Positions 32,964 through 41,462 of a stretch of DNA of 64,000 nt are shown one piece after another. Source of the stretch: Bacillota bacterium (GTDB lineage: Bacteria; Bacillota; UBA4882; UBA8346); the NCBI GenBank assembly GCA_023429995.1, contig JAEZCE010000006.1, forward strand, positions 1 through 64,000. Reading direction: 5' to 3'. A model generated the notes under the pieces. It saw nothing but the letters and a program-made list of their open reading frames with translations. It ran no database searches and was not told where the DNA came from. The first letter of the stretch is position 1. Every line of letters begins with the position of its first letter. The position numbers and the translations under genes are program-made.

Positions 32964-33721
32964 ACGCCACACCGGTTCTTTTGGAAATCAGACAGCTATC
33001 GGTAGCCTATGGGGCTATTAAGGCTTTGCATCATATTTCGCTTCAAATCAACGAAGGGGAAATCGTTTCTTTGCTTGGGGCCAACGGCGCCGGAAAAACC
33101 ACCACGCTTCGGGCGATCTCCAGAATGTTGCCCCTGACCGAAGGGGAAATTATTTATCAGGGAAATAGTTTAAACAACCGTCTGGCCCATCAGGTGGTTG
33201 CTTTGGGAATCGCGCACGTACCCGAGGGACGAGGTATTTTTCCAAGCCTGACGGTACAGGAGAATCTAAAATTAGCGACCTGGACCGTAAAGAAAGCCCA
33301 GGGCTCCAACACCCTGAATAAATTATACCGGGGAGTTTTTGAATTGTTTCCCCGCTTGGAAGAACGGCAATCCCAAATTGCCGGGACTTTAAGCGGAGGC
33401 GAGCAGCAGATGCTGGCGCTGGGCCGGGCCATGATGAGCAACTGCCGGGTGATGTTGCTCGATGAACCCTCGATGGGACTTTCGCCGATTTTAGTGAAAG
33501 AAGTTTTTAAAGCGATCCAGGAAATTAACGCCCAGGGAACGACCATTCTTTTGGTGGAACAAAACGCCAATATGGCTTTGAAAATCGCCCACCGCGGCTA
33601 TGTATTGGAGAACGGACGGATCGCCCTGGAAGGGTCGGCCGCTAATCTGGCTCAGGATAGCCGGGTCAAAGAGGCTTATCTGGGCAATAAAAAAGGGCCG
33701 AATCAGCTTTCTGCCGGGTAA
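32960..33721 (+). CDS. livF: LivF, ABC transporter ATPase
   Basis: The partner ATPase, 253 residues. LLGANGAGKTTTLRAISRML (Walker A), HVPEGRGIFPSLTVQENL (LivF hallmark), LSGGEQQMLALGRAMM (signature), VMLLDEPSMGLSPILV (Walker B) and LVEQNANMAL (H-loop). Overlaps livG by 4 bases. Last gene of the operon. A terminator follows after 130 bases of unremarkable sequence. Confidence 0.94.
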   Translation: MNATPVLLEIRQLSVAYGAIKALHHISLQINEGEIVSLLGANGAGKTTTLRAISRMLPLTEGEIIYQGNSLNNRLAHQVVALGIAHVPEGRGIFPSLTVQENLKLATWTVKKAQGSNTLNKLYRGVFELFPRLEERQSQIAGTLSGGEQQMLALGRAMMSNCRVMLLDEPSMGLSPILVKEVFKAIQEINAQGTTILLVEQNANMALKIAHRGYVLENGRIALEGSAANLAQDSRVKEAYLGNKKGPNQLSAG

Positions 33722-33850
33722 TTGGCGAGAGAGGGATTCTAATCCGATGCTTTTGGCTAGGTCATGTTGATGGGCCCCATGCTAATGGGCGCTTTAATCC
33801 GCTGGCGGTGGAGTGTCAATCGATTCATCTTATTTAAATAGGAAAGCTAA

Positions 33851-33882
33851 AAAAGTAAGTCCCGTCTGGAACTTACTTTTTT
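33851..33882 (+). terminator. liv operon terminator
   Basis: AAAAGTAAGT (33851-33860) pairs with ACTTACTTTT (33871-33880), with the T run ending at 33882. Symmetric A and T runs mean it could work in both directions. The rest of the 307-base gap 33722-34028 holds only the promoter below. Confidence 0.85.
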
Positions 33883-33971
33883 ATCGTTTCGTTTGAGCCA
33901 ATATACTGCTCATAATGGGTTTTGTGACGGAAAGAATTCTCTCATTGGATGGCGGAAAGAACGTTGGAATA

Positions 33972-33980
33972 TGATATAAT
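33972..33980 (+). promoter_or_regulatory. Extended -10 promoter before asparaginase
   Basis: TGATATAAT is an extended -10 element (TGnTATAAT) 48 bases before the ATG. I find no good -35, which such promoters can lack. Confidence 0.55.
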
Positions 33981-34028
33981 TTTAGAAGTGTTTTTTAGGT
34001 TGCATCATTATGAAAAGGGAAATTCTCT

Positions 34029-35021
34029 ATGAAAAACATTGTGATACTTGCCACCGGTGGAACAATTGCCGGGATTTCCAGTTCGATAACAGATACGGCC
34101 AGTTATCAGCCGGCTATTTTGCCGATTGAAGCGATTACGAAAGATATTTCAGAGCCCCTAAGTGATATCGCCCGGATTTCCAGCGAGCAGATTGCCCAGA
34201 TTGACAGTGCGGAAATGACCCATCAAATCTGGCTTACTCTTGCCGCCCGCATTAATGACTTGCTTTCCTCGCCGGATGTTGACGGCGTTGTTGTTACCCA
34301 TGGGACCGACACTTTGGAAGAAACCGCTTATTTTCTCAATTTGGTAGTCAAAAGCCATAAGCCGGTGGTTGTAGTGGGGGCGATGCGCCCGGCTTCCGCG
34401 CTCAGTTCCGACGGACCCATGAACCTTTATAACGCCATTATCCTGGCGGCTAGTGAAGAAGCATCCGGTAAAGGGGTTTTGGTGACGTTGAACAATACCA
34501 TCAATTCCAGCCGGGAAGTTACCAAGACCAATACCTCCCTTCAAGATAGTTTTAAAGCCCCGGAGCTTGGCTATATTGGATATCTCATGGAAGGGGAGCC
34601 TCATTTTTACCGGCAACCGACCCGTAAACACACCTATATGAGTGAATTCGTCATTGACGGCCTTGGTGAACTTCCTGCGGTTGAAATCATTTACGGACAT
34701 GTGGGCAACCTTGGCGTACTGGCGCATGCCGCCGTTGCCGCCGGAGTTAAAGGACTGGTCTATGCCGGTCTGGGAAACGGCAATATGTCGAAGATGATGA
34801 AAAATATTTTTATGAATATTCAGGCCCAAGGAGTGGTGGTGGTTCGGAGCACCCGGGTCAGTAGCGGGATTGTTACCCGGAATGGGGCCATCAATGATGA
34901 TCTAAGTAATTTTATCGTTTCCGACACCCTCAACCCTCAAAAAGCAAGCATTCTCTTAGCCATGGCCCTTACCAAGACGGATGATCCGGCTACCATCCAA
35001 CGGATGTTTTGGGAGTATTAA
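34029..35021 (+). CDS. L-asparaginase
   Basis: Hydrolyses asparagine to aspartate and ammonia. The 330 residues carry both catalytic threonine motifs: ILATGGTIAGISSS at the N-terminus and VVTHGTDTLEETAYFL near residue 95, plus VVVVGAMRPASALSSDGPMNL. It is close in size and pattern to the type II enzymes, but there is no signal peptide, so a cytoplasmic location is likely. Glutaminase side activity cannot be excluded. It is monocistronic, just downstream of the amino acid importer. Confidence 0.93.
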   Translation: MKNIVILATGGTIAGISSSITDTASYQPAILPIEAITKDISEPLSDIARISSEQIAQIDSAEMTHQIWLTLAARINDLLSSPDVDGVVVTHGTDTLEETAYFLNLVVKSHKPVVVVGAMRPASALSSDGPMNLYNAIILAASEEASGKGVLVTLNNTINSSREVTKTNTSLQDSFKAPELGYIGYLMEGEPHFYRQPTRKHTYMSEFVIDGLGELPAVEIIYGHVGNLGVLAHAAVAAGVKGLVYAGLGNGNMSKMMKNIFMNIQAQGVVVVRSTRVSSGIVTRNGAINDDLSNFIVSDTLNPQKASILLAMALTKTDDPATIQRMFWEY

Positions 35022-35227
35022 AAGGAAGAGTCGTTGTGTTTCGATGAGGAAACGAAGGCGTTGATAGGGAAGATGAAACGGTAAAATGGGGCATGATAAA
35101 AGCGTCAACATATGGTTACCAGAGTAACATGGGGTTGAAACTCATGGATAAAAAAGCAAACTGAACCTCTGAAAATCGTGATGACATTGCGGTATATCGG
35201 CATTTAGCATAAAAAAGGAGTGTAACC

Positions 35228-35794
35228 TTGAAAAAATTGCTCGGGATTTTTGTAAAAGGAATTTTCACCTTGGCGCCCATTGCTTTGACACTGTATATCT
35301 TGTACTTGCTCTATCAATTGACCGATGGAATATTCGAAGGGTTATTGCGGCGGGTTGGAGTTTACTTCCCCGGGATCGGCTTCCTGGCTACCATAGTCAT
35401 CATATTTCTGGCCGGATTGCTGGCTTCCTACTGGTTGACCAATAAATTATTCCGCCAGTTCGACCGGGTGTTGTTGAGAGTTCCTTTGCTCGGCAGTATC
35501 TATGGGATCATCAAGGATACGGTAAATTCTTTCGCGGGAAACAAAAATAGTTTTTCGCGCCTGGTGCGGGTCAATATGCCCGGTGGCCTAAAGTTTTTAG
35601 GTTTTCTGACCAATGATGAAGTGAGCCTGTTTATCCCCGAAGGATATGTGGCGGTATATCTGATGCAATCGATGCAATGGGCCGGAAATTTGGTTTTGTT
35701 TCCCGAAAGTTGGGTGGAGCCGGTGGAGGTTTCTGCCGAGGATGCTTTGAAGTTTGTCGCTTCCGCCGGCTTGCTCCGGGGCAAGGGATACTGA
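35228..35794 (+). CDS. DUF502 family membrane protein
   Basis: A 188-residue protein with two membrane segments near the N-terminus (GIFTLAPIALTLYILYLLYQL and IGFLATIVIIFLAGLLASYWL) and a soluble remainder containing LLRVPLLGSIYGIIKDTV and FLTNDEVSLFIPEGYVAVYLMQS. This is the DUF502 pattern. The family is widespread and its function is unknown. TTG start at 35228 behind AAAAAGGAGTG. The 206-base gap before it holds no gene I can see. Confidence 0.85.
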   Translation: MKKLLGIFVKGIFTLAPIALTLYILYLLYQLTDGIFEGLLRRVGVYFPGIGFLATIVIIFLAGLLASYWLTNKLFRQFDRVLLRVPLLGSIYGIIKDTVNSFAGNKNSFSRLVRVNMPGGLKFLGFLTNDEVSLFIPEGYVAVYLMQSMQWAGNLVLFPESWVEPVEVSAEDALKFVASAGLLRGKGY

Positions 35795-35939
35795 AAACTC
35801 CTTGATCCGAATGGGGATGGAGCATTTGCTAAAGGCTTATTTTGTTGCATAAATACCATAATATTGCTATAATAACCAATGAATCATTCATTTTGGAAAA
35901 TAATCAAAAAGTACAAGCGCGAAAGAGACGTTTCATTCA

Positions 35940-37388
35940 ATGATTATTGCCTTAACCATGTGGACTATGGCAATTATATTTAGGATTGCTGATTATAAAA
36001 CCGAATCGACTCGTTGGGCAATGGGATTGGCATTTCTGGCGGGATTAGGGGGATTTTGCCTATTCTGGTCCGGGAATACAACCTTAATCCAGAATTACCT
36101 TGGGTTATCCGGTGAAACCCAAGAGATCGGTGAAGTGATTATGTCAGCGATAGCCCACTATTTCACGCCATACTTTGCTTTAATGTTTGGACTTAGCTAC
36201 TCGGGCGTCTTGGCTCCGAAATATAAAAAAATCGTTATGCTGCTGCTCCTCGTTCCGATGGTCATTACTTTTCTGAATTACCCTCTCCACGACTATGGTA
36301 TAAAAGGAACTTATCCATGCGTTATGTACTATAGGTTTTTTTCGATTTGGGCGGTCCCCTATTCCTTCATCAGCTGTGCGCTGCAGATTTATGCTTATGT
36401 AAAAGAAGATATTCCCAGTCTCAAAAGACAACGGCTTATTTTTTGTTTGATAGCCGTCCCGGGCATTGCTTTAACATCAATAACTTCTTACCTGCTGGCT
36501 GGCCTTCCGGCCGATAAATCCTGGAGATATTGGGACTACAATATTTACATCATACTTTACATGTTTGTCTTATTTTTATATTTCCTCATCAAAAATGGAG
36601 TTCTGGGTATCAAGTTAAGGATTGAGAAGCAAAACTTAAGCAATATCATGAATATTATGGACAGCGGCATAAAAATATTGAACCATTCCCTAAAGAATGA
36701 GATTACCAATATCTCGATTTGTATGACCAATATGAAGCTATCCTTAGCTTGCCTGGATAAATATGATGGCGCCTGTGCGCGTGAGATTGATGAGAACTTT
36801 CAAATGGTATCGGCATCGCTGGAACACCTATCCAATATGATGAAAAAATTACAAAAAAATACAGTTGATCCGGGTAAATTTAAATTAACCAAAAACAATT
36901 TGTCGGAAATCATTGGGGTTGGACTGAAATATGTTGCTGTTCCAGTCAAATCCAAGAATATTGATATCGAGAAATATGTCAGCGATAACATCACAATCCT
37001 GAGCGATAACGTATATTTACAGGAAGTGTTTGTGAATTTATTTCAGAACGCCGTGGAAGCGATGGCCGGCGGAGGTAAATTAATCATTGAAGCCGTTTTA
37101 ACAACGGGAGGTTTGACTGTTATGGTTAAGGATAACGGTATCGGCATAAATAAAGAGGATCTTCCGCATGTAATAGAACCTTTTTTTACGACCAAAGAGA
37201 CACGAAACAATTTTGGATTGGGTTTATCGCATTGTTATAATATCTTGAAAGAGCATGGGGCTTCGCTTGAAGTGAAAAGCGAGAAGCATATCGGCACGAC
37301 AGTTCAGCTGTTTTTTCCCAAGAATAAGGTGGTAATAACCCCGAGCAAAGAATTTGTCACCGGGTGCTGTTTGGCTTGTAAGGAGTAG
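35940..37388 (+). CDS. Sensor histidine kinase with 7TM input region
   Basis: The first 220 residues are seven hydrophobic segments (MIIALTMWTMAIIF ... NIYIILYMFVLFLYFLI), like 7TM-sensor kinases. The kinase half has the dimerization helix LNHSLKNEITNI with probable phospho-His 249 (H-S-L-K-N rather than the usual H-E-[LI]-[RK]-[TN]), the N box EVFVNLFQNAVEAM, the G1 box VKDNGIGI, the F box PFFTTKE and the G2 box NNFGLGLSHCYNILKEHG. The C-terminus ends in a Cys pair (TGCCLACKE). Ligand unknown. Five bases separate it from its response regulator, so the two form a two-component system. Confidence 0.9.
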   Translation: MIIALTMWTMAIIFRIADYKTESTRWAMGLAFLAGLGGFCLFWSGNTTLIQNYLGLSGETQEIGEVIMSAIAHYFTPYFALMFGLSYSGVLAPKYKKIVMLLLLVPMVITFLNYPLHDYGIKGTYPCVMYYRFFSIWAVPYSFISCALQIYAYVKEDIPSLKRQRLIFCLIAVPGIALTSITSYLLAGLPADKSWRYWDYNIYIILYMFVLFLYFLIKNGVLGIKLRIEKQNLSNIMNIMDSGIKILNHSLKNEITNISICMTNMKLSLACLDKYDGACAREIDENFQMVSASLEHLSNMMKKLQKNTVDPGKFKLTKNNLSEIIGVGLKYVAVPVKSKNIDIEKYVSDNITILSDNVYLQEVFVNLFQNAVEAMAGGGKLIIEAVLTTGGLTVMVKDNGIGINKEDLPHVIEPFFTTKETRNNFGLGLSHCYNILKEHGASLEVKSEKHIGTTVQLFFPKNKVVITPSKEFVTGCCLACKE

Positions 37389-37393
37389 GTATT

Positions 37394-38020
37394 ATGGAAA
37401 ATATCAGAGTAGCCATAGTTGAGGATGATTTAATCTTTCAAAAGGCTATCACCAATTTTATCAATAAACAACCCGATATGATGGTTGTTGGGGTGGCCTC
37501 CAATAAAGTTGAAGCTATCGGTCTGGCCAAATCATTGGAAATTGATCTCATTTTGATGGATATTAATTTAAACGGAAATGAAAGTGACGGTATCGTCGCT
37601 GCAATTGAAATAGTAAAATTCAGTAACGCCAAAATAATCATGCTGACCGGTATCGATGACGCCTCAACCATTGTGGATTCTTTTACTGCCGGCGCCTTAC
37701 ATTACATACTGAAAGAGAATTACCTGGAAATTCCCAATACCATCCGGTTGCTTTATAAAAACGAGATGCCGTTTAAATTGTTAATTAGCGAATTTTCCCG
37801 GCTGAAAAAAGAAGAGCAGCTTCAGGAATTGTCCGGCCCTGAAAAGGAGATATTTAAGCTTATTGAACAAGGCTATACCCAAGCTGAGATTGGACTGAAG
37901 CTCTATAAAACTCAAAATACCATTAAAACCCAGATTAAAAGCATTCTGAAAAAATTAAAAGTCAAAAATACCAAAGAAGCGGTTGAAAAAGTCAGCTTAA
38001 AGGGAATAGTGGAAAAGTAA
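37394..38020 (+). CDS. NarL/LuxR-type response regulator
   Basis: Receiver domain (1-120) with acidic pocket EDD at 10-12, phospho-acceptor Asp 56 (LILMDINLNG) and the conserved Lys in HYILKENY. The C-terminal helix-turn-helix is LuxR type (EKEIFKLIEQGYTQAEIGLKLYKTQNTIKTQIKSILKKLKV). The 208-residue length is standard. Partner of the kinase upstream. Possible targets include the palindrome at 38364-38383 ahead of the next gene; that is inference. Confidence 0.92.
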   Translation: MENIRVAIVEDDLIFQKAITNFINKQPDMMVVGVASNKVEAIGLAKSLEIDLILMDINLNGNESDGIVAAIEIVKFSNAKIIMLTGIDDASTIVDSFTAGALHYILKENYLEIPNTIRLLYKNEMPFKLLISEFSRLKKEEQLQELSGPEKEIFKLIEQGYTQAEIGLKLYKTQNTIKTQIKSILKKLKVKNTKEAVEKVSLKGIVEK

Positions 38021-38030
38021 AAGCATACTC

Positions 38031-38153
38031 GTAAAACGTTCTCTAAATAACTCGCGTGCGCACGCACGCGCACTCAATGATGGAGAACGTTTTACTTAAG
38101 TAGAGCGTATCTTCCCCATTTCTGATTACCATTTATTTACGATACGCTCTACT
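38031..38153. repeat. Two perfect 13-bp inverted repeats around a Z-DNA-prone tract
   Basis: GTAAAACGTTCTC (38031-38043) pairs with 38083-38095. AGTAGAGCGTATC (38099-38111) pairs with 38141-38153. Inside the first loop, 38053-38073 is an unbroken alternating purine-pyrimidine run that is itself palindromic (CGCGTGCG, CA, CGCACGCG). No T tracts follow, so these are not ordinary terminators. Confidence 0.8.
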
Positions 38154-38207
38154 AAGGAATTAGCTGATTTATTAAAAATAATCAATAAGTCTCAAGTTAA
38201 AATTGAG

Positions 38208-38318
38208 GGTCTGTTACAAAATAAGATTTATCGATAGAGAAATACAATATATGTAAAACGTTACCCATTATTGATGATATATTGTATTTCTCATTGATTT
38301 TACCTTTTGCAACAGCTC
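38208..38318. repeat. Palindromic intergenic element, copy C
   Basis: Starts GGGTCTGTTACAAAATAAG and ends CTTTTGCAACAGCTC, with GAGAAATACAATATAT and its complement ATATATTGTATTTCTC flanking the centre (16 bp perfect). Same family as 1144, 28457 and 41232. Confidence 0.8.
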
Positions 38319-38332
38319 TTTTTTATATTGAT

Positions 38333-38479
38333 AGACCGGTTTTTAAAGAAAAAAACACTCTTAAGGGTGAAAAAGTTCACCCTATCATTTAGGATGAAAA
38401 AACTAATTTTTGACGAAATAAAGAAAAGATAGTAAATCAGGGAAAATTTCTTATTTACAAAAGAAAGGAGTTGATTGGA
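38333..38479 (+). promoter_or_regulatory. Leader of the TIGR00266 gene, with a 20-base palindrome
   Basis: AGGGTGAAAAAGTTCACCCT at 38364-38383 is a perfect 8-bp inverted repeat with a 4-base centre. The whole segment recurs, with drift, at 48157-48299, and the palindrome is unchanged there. It could be an operator or a leader hairpin. AAAGGAG at 38464-38470 sets the downstream ATG. Nothing else is identifiable in the 459-base gap besides the repeats listed. Confidence 0.55.
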
Positions 38480-39157
38480 ATGGATTATCAAATTGAAAAC
38501 GGGCCGGTTTTTACAACATTACAGGTTAAAATGGCCCCCGGGGAAACGTTTCGCGCCGAGTCCGGAGCGATGATTGCCATGTCCCCCACCATCGAACTGG
38601 AGGCCAAATCTTCCGGAAAAGGATTATTGGGAACTCTTAAAGCTGCAGTGGGCGGTGAGTCGCTGTTTGCTACCTTATATAAAGCAGCCGGCGGCGCTGG
38701 GGAATTGATATTAGCGCCTTCCATCCCCGGGGATATTGTTCGCTTCAATTTGGCCGGAGAGACACTTTTCGCGCAAAGCGGAGCTTACTTAGGAGGGAGT
38801 CCGGAGTTGGAACTTTCCACGCAAGGTTCTCTGAAGGGGATGATGAGCGGCGAGGGATTATTTCTACAGAAAATCTCCGGGAACGGGACAGTGTTTCTCA
38901 ATTCCTATGGCGCAATTATGGAGAGAAAATTGGCCGGGGGTGAAAGTTTTATCGTGGATACCGGTCATATCGTTGCTTTTGAGGCATCGGTACAATACCA
39001 GATCAAAAAAGCGGCCAAAGGTTTGTTTAACACGGTGGCCTCCGGAGAAGGAGTCGTTTGTGAGTATAAAGGACCTGGTTCCATCTGGATCCAAACCCGC
39101 AACCTGCCGGCTTTGGCTAAGATGATTGCGCCTTTCCTGCCGAAGCAAAACGGCTAA
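38480..39157 (+). CDS. TIGR00266/AIM24 family protein
   Basis: The 225-residue product has the family's Gly-rich beta pattern (VKMAPGETFRAESGAMIAMSPTIELEAKSSGKGLLGTLKAAVGGESLF, LAPSIPGDIVRFNL, FAQSGAYLGGSPELEL). The family is widespread and its bacterial function is unknown; mitochondrial AIM24 affects inner-membrane organization. ATG 38480 fits AAAGGAG; TTG 38471 would abut it. It is followed by the LURP-one-like gene. A broken copy of its leader and start lies at 48157-48402. Confidence 0.85.
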   Translation: MDYQIENGPVFTTLQVKMAPGETFRAESGAMIAMSPTIELEAKSSGKGLLGTLKAAVGGESLFATLYKAAGGAGELILAPSIPGDIVRFNLAGETLFAQSGAYLGGSPELELSTQGSLKGMMSGEGLFLQKISGNGTVFLNSYGAIMERKLAGGESFIVDTGHIVAFEASVQYQIKKAAKGLFNTVASGEGVVCEYKGPGSIWIQTRNLPALAKMIAPFLPKQNG

Positions 39158-39220
39158 AGAGATAATCGGTAGCAAGGGAAGTTGGTTTTATAACAAACAT
39201 ATATTTTGGAGGAGAAAAAA

Positions 39221-39811
39221 ATGTTACTGGACAGAAAAGTATTTTTAATCAAAGAGCAAGTTGAATTCATGAAATTAGCGGGTACCTACGATATTTTTGA
39301 TCCTGAAACCGGTAAACAGATTGCTGCGGCTAAAGAAGAGCCCGGCGGTATGATTAAATTTTTAAGGTTGCTGATCAAGAAACAAATGCTGCCCAATAAA
39401 ATTAATATTTATGATAACGAGGGGCAAGGTGTTGTATTTTCGATCAGTAAACCCTTTTCCTTGCTTCGATCGAAGATATCGGTATTGAATCAAACCGGTG
39501 AGTGCCTCGGTTTTTTCAAAAGCAAAGTGTTTACAATCGGGGGAGGATTTTGGGTCTTCGATCCGGCAGAAAACAAGGTGGCGGAGATCAAGGGCGACTG
39601 GAAAGGTTGGAATTTCCAATTTGTCGGCACAGACAACCGGGTTATAGGGACTATCACCAAGAAATGGGCCGGAGCGGTCAAAGAGATATTTACCAGTGCG
39701 GATAATTATGTAGTTTCCCTGGAGGAAGCCGCAGAACTTGATCCAAACCGGGTAGCTCTGTTATTGGCGGCAGGATTGGCGATTGATACCGTTTTTAAAG
39801 AGGGGAAATAA
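39221..39811 (+). CDS. LURP-one-related / scramblase-like protein
   Basis: The 196-residue product fits the tubby-like LURP-one/phospholipid-scramblase fold: DRKVFLIKEQVEFMKLAGTYDIFDPETGKQIAAAKEE at the start, then repeated beta units (SVLNQTGECLGFFKSK, FWVFDPAENKVAEIKGDWKGWNFQFVGTDNRVIGTITKKW). No signal peptide. ATG 39221 directly follows TTGGAGGAG. Members are thought to bind lipids or act as sensors; the role in bacteria is unknown. Probably cotranscribed with the AIM24-like gene 49 bases upstream. Confidence 0.75.
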   Translation: MLLDRKVFLIKEQVEFMKLAGTYDIFDPETGKQIAAAKEEPGGMIKFLRLLIKKQMLPNKINIYDNEGQGVVFSISKPFSLLRSKISVLNQTGECLGFFKSKVFTIGGGFWVFDPAENKVAEIKGDWKGWNFQFVGTDNRVIGTITKKWAGAVKEIFTSADNYVVSLEEAAELDPNRVALLLAAGLAIDTVFKEGK

Positions 39812-39865
39812 GCGTTTGCGGTAGCTTTTTTAACTCAGAACAAAATGAATAAAGGTTGTTTGTAA

Positions 39866-39903
39866 GCAAGGGCAGGGGTGACGATTTTCACCCCTGCCCT
39901 TGC
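39866..39903. terminator. Very strong hairpin without T tract
   Basis: GCAAGGGCAGGGGTGA (39866-39881) pairs perfectly over 16 bp with 39888-39903 around a 6-base loop. No T run follows on either strand, so it may end transcription poorly, protect a 3' end or be a REP-like unit. Confidence 0.55.
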
Positions 39904-40000
39904 GCTTGGGATGATAATGTTCATCTTTAAACGGATGAAAGCCGGTATTATAGTATAGAAGGAGTAATCATACAAAAATTTCTTATTAAGGAGCAAGAAA

Positions 40001-41113
40001 ATGAAGAAAAAATTATTTTTATTCATGGGGATTATTTTATTGTTATGTTTATCGGTTACAGTGTTTGCAGGGGGGCTTCGTCTTCCGATAGGGAACAACC
40101 CCATGAAAGAAAAAAAAGACCAACCCGCCCAAGAACCTTCCCAGAAGCAATCAGAACAAAGCTCTGCCAACGCTACAATAGCAGCTGATGGCCCGGTTGT
40201 AGATGTTTGCTTTAGTTCCGATGGATCAAAAATTGTCTTTGCCTACAAAAATGTTATTAATGTTTGCAAAACCGACGGGACCGTCATGAAACGATTTGGA
40301 GTTAAAGACGGGCCGGATATCAATGTTATGGATTACGCCAATAATACCATTGCCACATTTGCATATACCAATCCCGCTCAAATCTATCTTTGGGATGAAA
40401 ACGGAACGAATATCAAAAAGCTTGGTGCAATCGCTAAAAATGCCGATGAGGCTGGGGTTAACGCTGAAATTGAAACCTCTAAAAGTTACCGCTTATTATT
40501 CTCCCGGGATGGAAAGAGTTTGGTGAATGTATCGAAAACAGATAATTTCGGTGGAGTTAAATCGAGGGATCTGGCTACCGGGAAGGTAAAACTTTTCAAA
40601 GGGTATGACGATACATCGGTCTATGGTTGCAGCTTTAGCGTGGATGGCAGTAAATTCGTTACCATATCCAGGGATGAACAAGTAAAAGTATGGGATCTGG
40701 CAAAAGGAACTTTGGTGATGGCCATTGATACGGGTGACCCGCTGACTTCCAGTTATAACGGTAAAGATGTCGCTATCTTAAGCGATGGTACCATTGTAGT
40801 GGTTAAAACGGATTTGACGTTCTGGTCCAGTGACGGAAAATTAATCAAGACCCTAAAAAAAGCGGCTGATTCCAGTTACACCTTGATTCGAGCCAGCCGA
40901 GACGGTAATTTGTTTGCGGTGGCTTTCGAAGAAAGCGGCCTGGCTTTATATTCGAAGGATGGCGCTTTGCTGAAAACTATTCAGACCGAAGGACAATATT
41001 CGCTTCCCACTGCGGTTACAGGCATTGCCTTCAGTCCTGATAACAAGTTTATGGCTGTCGCCACGGATGGTGGGGAAGTTGGTAAAGGTGAAGTTAAAAT
41101 TTTTGCGCTCTAA
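40001..41113 (+). CDS. Secreted WD40-like beta-propeller protein
   Basis: A 370-residue exported protein. The signal peptide (MKKKLFLFMGIILLLCLSVTVFA) is followed by a Lys/Gln/Pro-rich linker to about residue 60. The rest is a run of WD40/PQQ-like blades: PVVDVCFSSDGSKIVFAYKN, IYLWDENGTNIKKLG, VYGCSFSVDGSKFVTISRDEQVKVWDLAKG and VTGIAFSPDNKFMAVATDGGEVGKGEVKIF. It probably mediates protein contacts outside the cell; no catalytic motif is seen. AAGGAGCAAG precedes ATG. Confidence 0.8.
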   Translation: MKKKLFLFMGIILLLCLSVTVFAGGLRLPIGNNPMKEKKDQPAQEPSQKQSEQSSANATIAADGPVVDVCFSSDGSKIVFAYKNVINVCKTDGTVMKRFGVKDGPDINVMDYANNTIATFAYTNPAQIYLWDENGTNIKKLGAIAKNADEAGVNAEIETSKSYRLLFSRDGKSLVNVSKTDNFGGVKSRDLATGKVKLFKGYDDTSVYGCSFSVDGSKFVTISRDEQVKVWDLAKGTLVMAIDTGDPLTSSYNGKDVAILSDGTIVVVKTDLTFWSSDGKLIKTLKKAADSSYTLIRASRDGNLFAVAFEESGLALYSKDGALLKTIQTEGQYSLPTAVTGIAFSPDNKFMAVATDGGEVGKGEVKIFAL

Positions 41114-41231
41114 CAGGGGGAAGAATGATTCCCTTTACAAGGTTTTGGTAAATCTGCGTCTATTATGAGTGGATTTTTATTTCCGGGGTTAATGACGGAG
41201 TAGTTAAATTCTTTACCACGTGTCATTATAC

Positions 41232-41344
41232 GGGCTGTCGCAAAAAGAATTTATCGATGGGCTAGACAATAGATGAACTGTTGCCTGTATTGACTGCAAT
41301 GTATTGTATACTCATTGATTTAAATTGCTTTTTGCAACAGCCTC
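41232..41344. repeat. Palindromic intergenic element, copy D
   Basis: Starts GGGCTGTCGCAAAAAG (41232-) and ends CTTTTTGCAACAGCCTC. Internal arms carry ATTTATCGATGG and its partner TCATTGATTTAAAT, with GACAATAGATG and GTATTGTATAC near the centre. Sits in the 349-base gap 41114-41462, which otherwise holds only a weak GGGAA/TTCCC hairpin. Confidence 0.75.
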
Positions 41345-41462
41345 TTTCTTTTCGGATCATCGTAAAAATTGAAATATTACATTAGGGTAAAAAAGTGAAT
41401 AACCAAAGCGTCCATTACAGCCAGAAAGATTCATTCGTTTATCTTGGAGAGGAAAATATAAT

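Noticed and set aside
34158..34829. A 223-codon minus-strand frame within the asparaginase gene
   Set aside because: Fully antisense to a strongly conserved enzyme and not protein-like; a shadow frame.
38031..38153. CRISPR-like array in the repeat-rich gap
   Set aside because: There are inverted, not regularly spaced direct, repeats and no cas gene.
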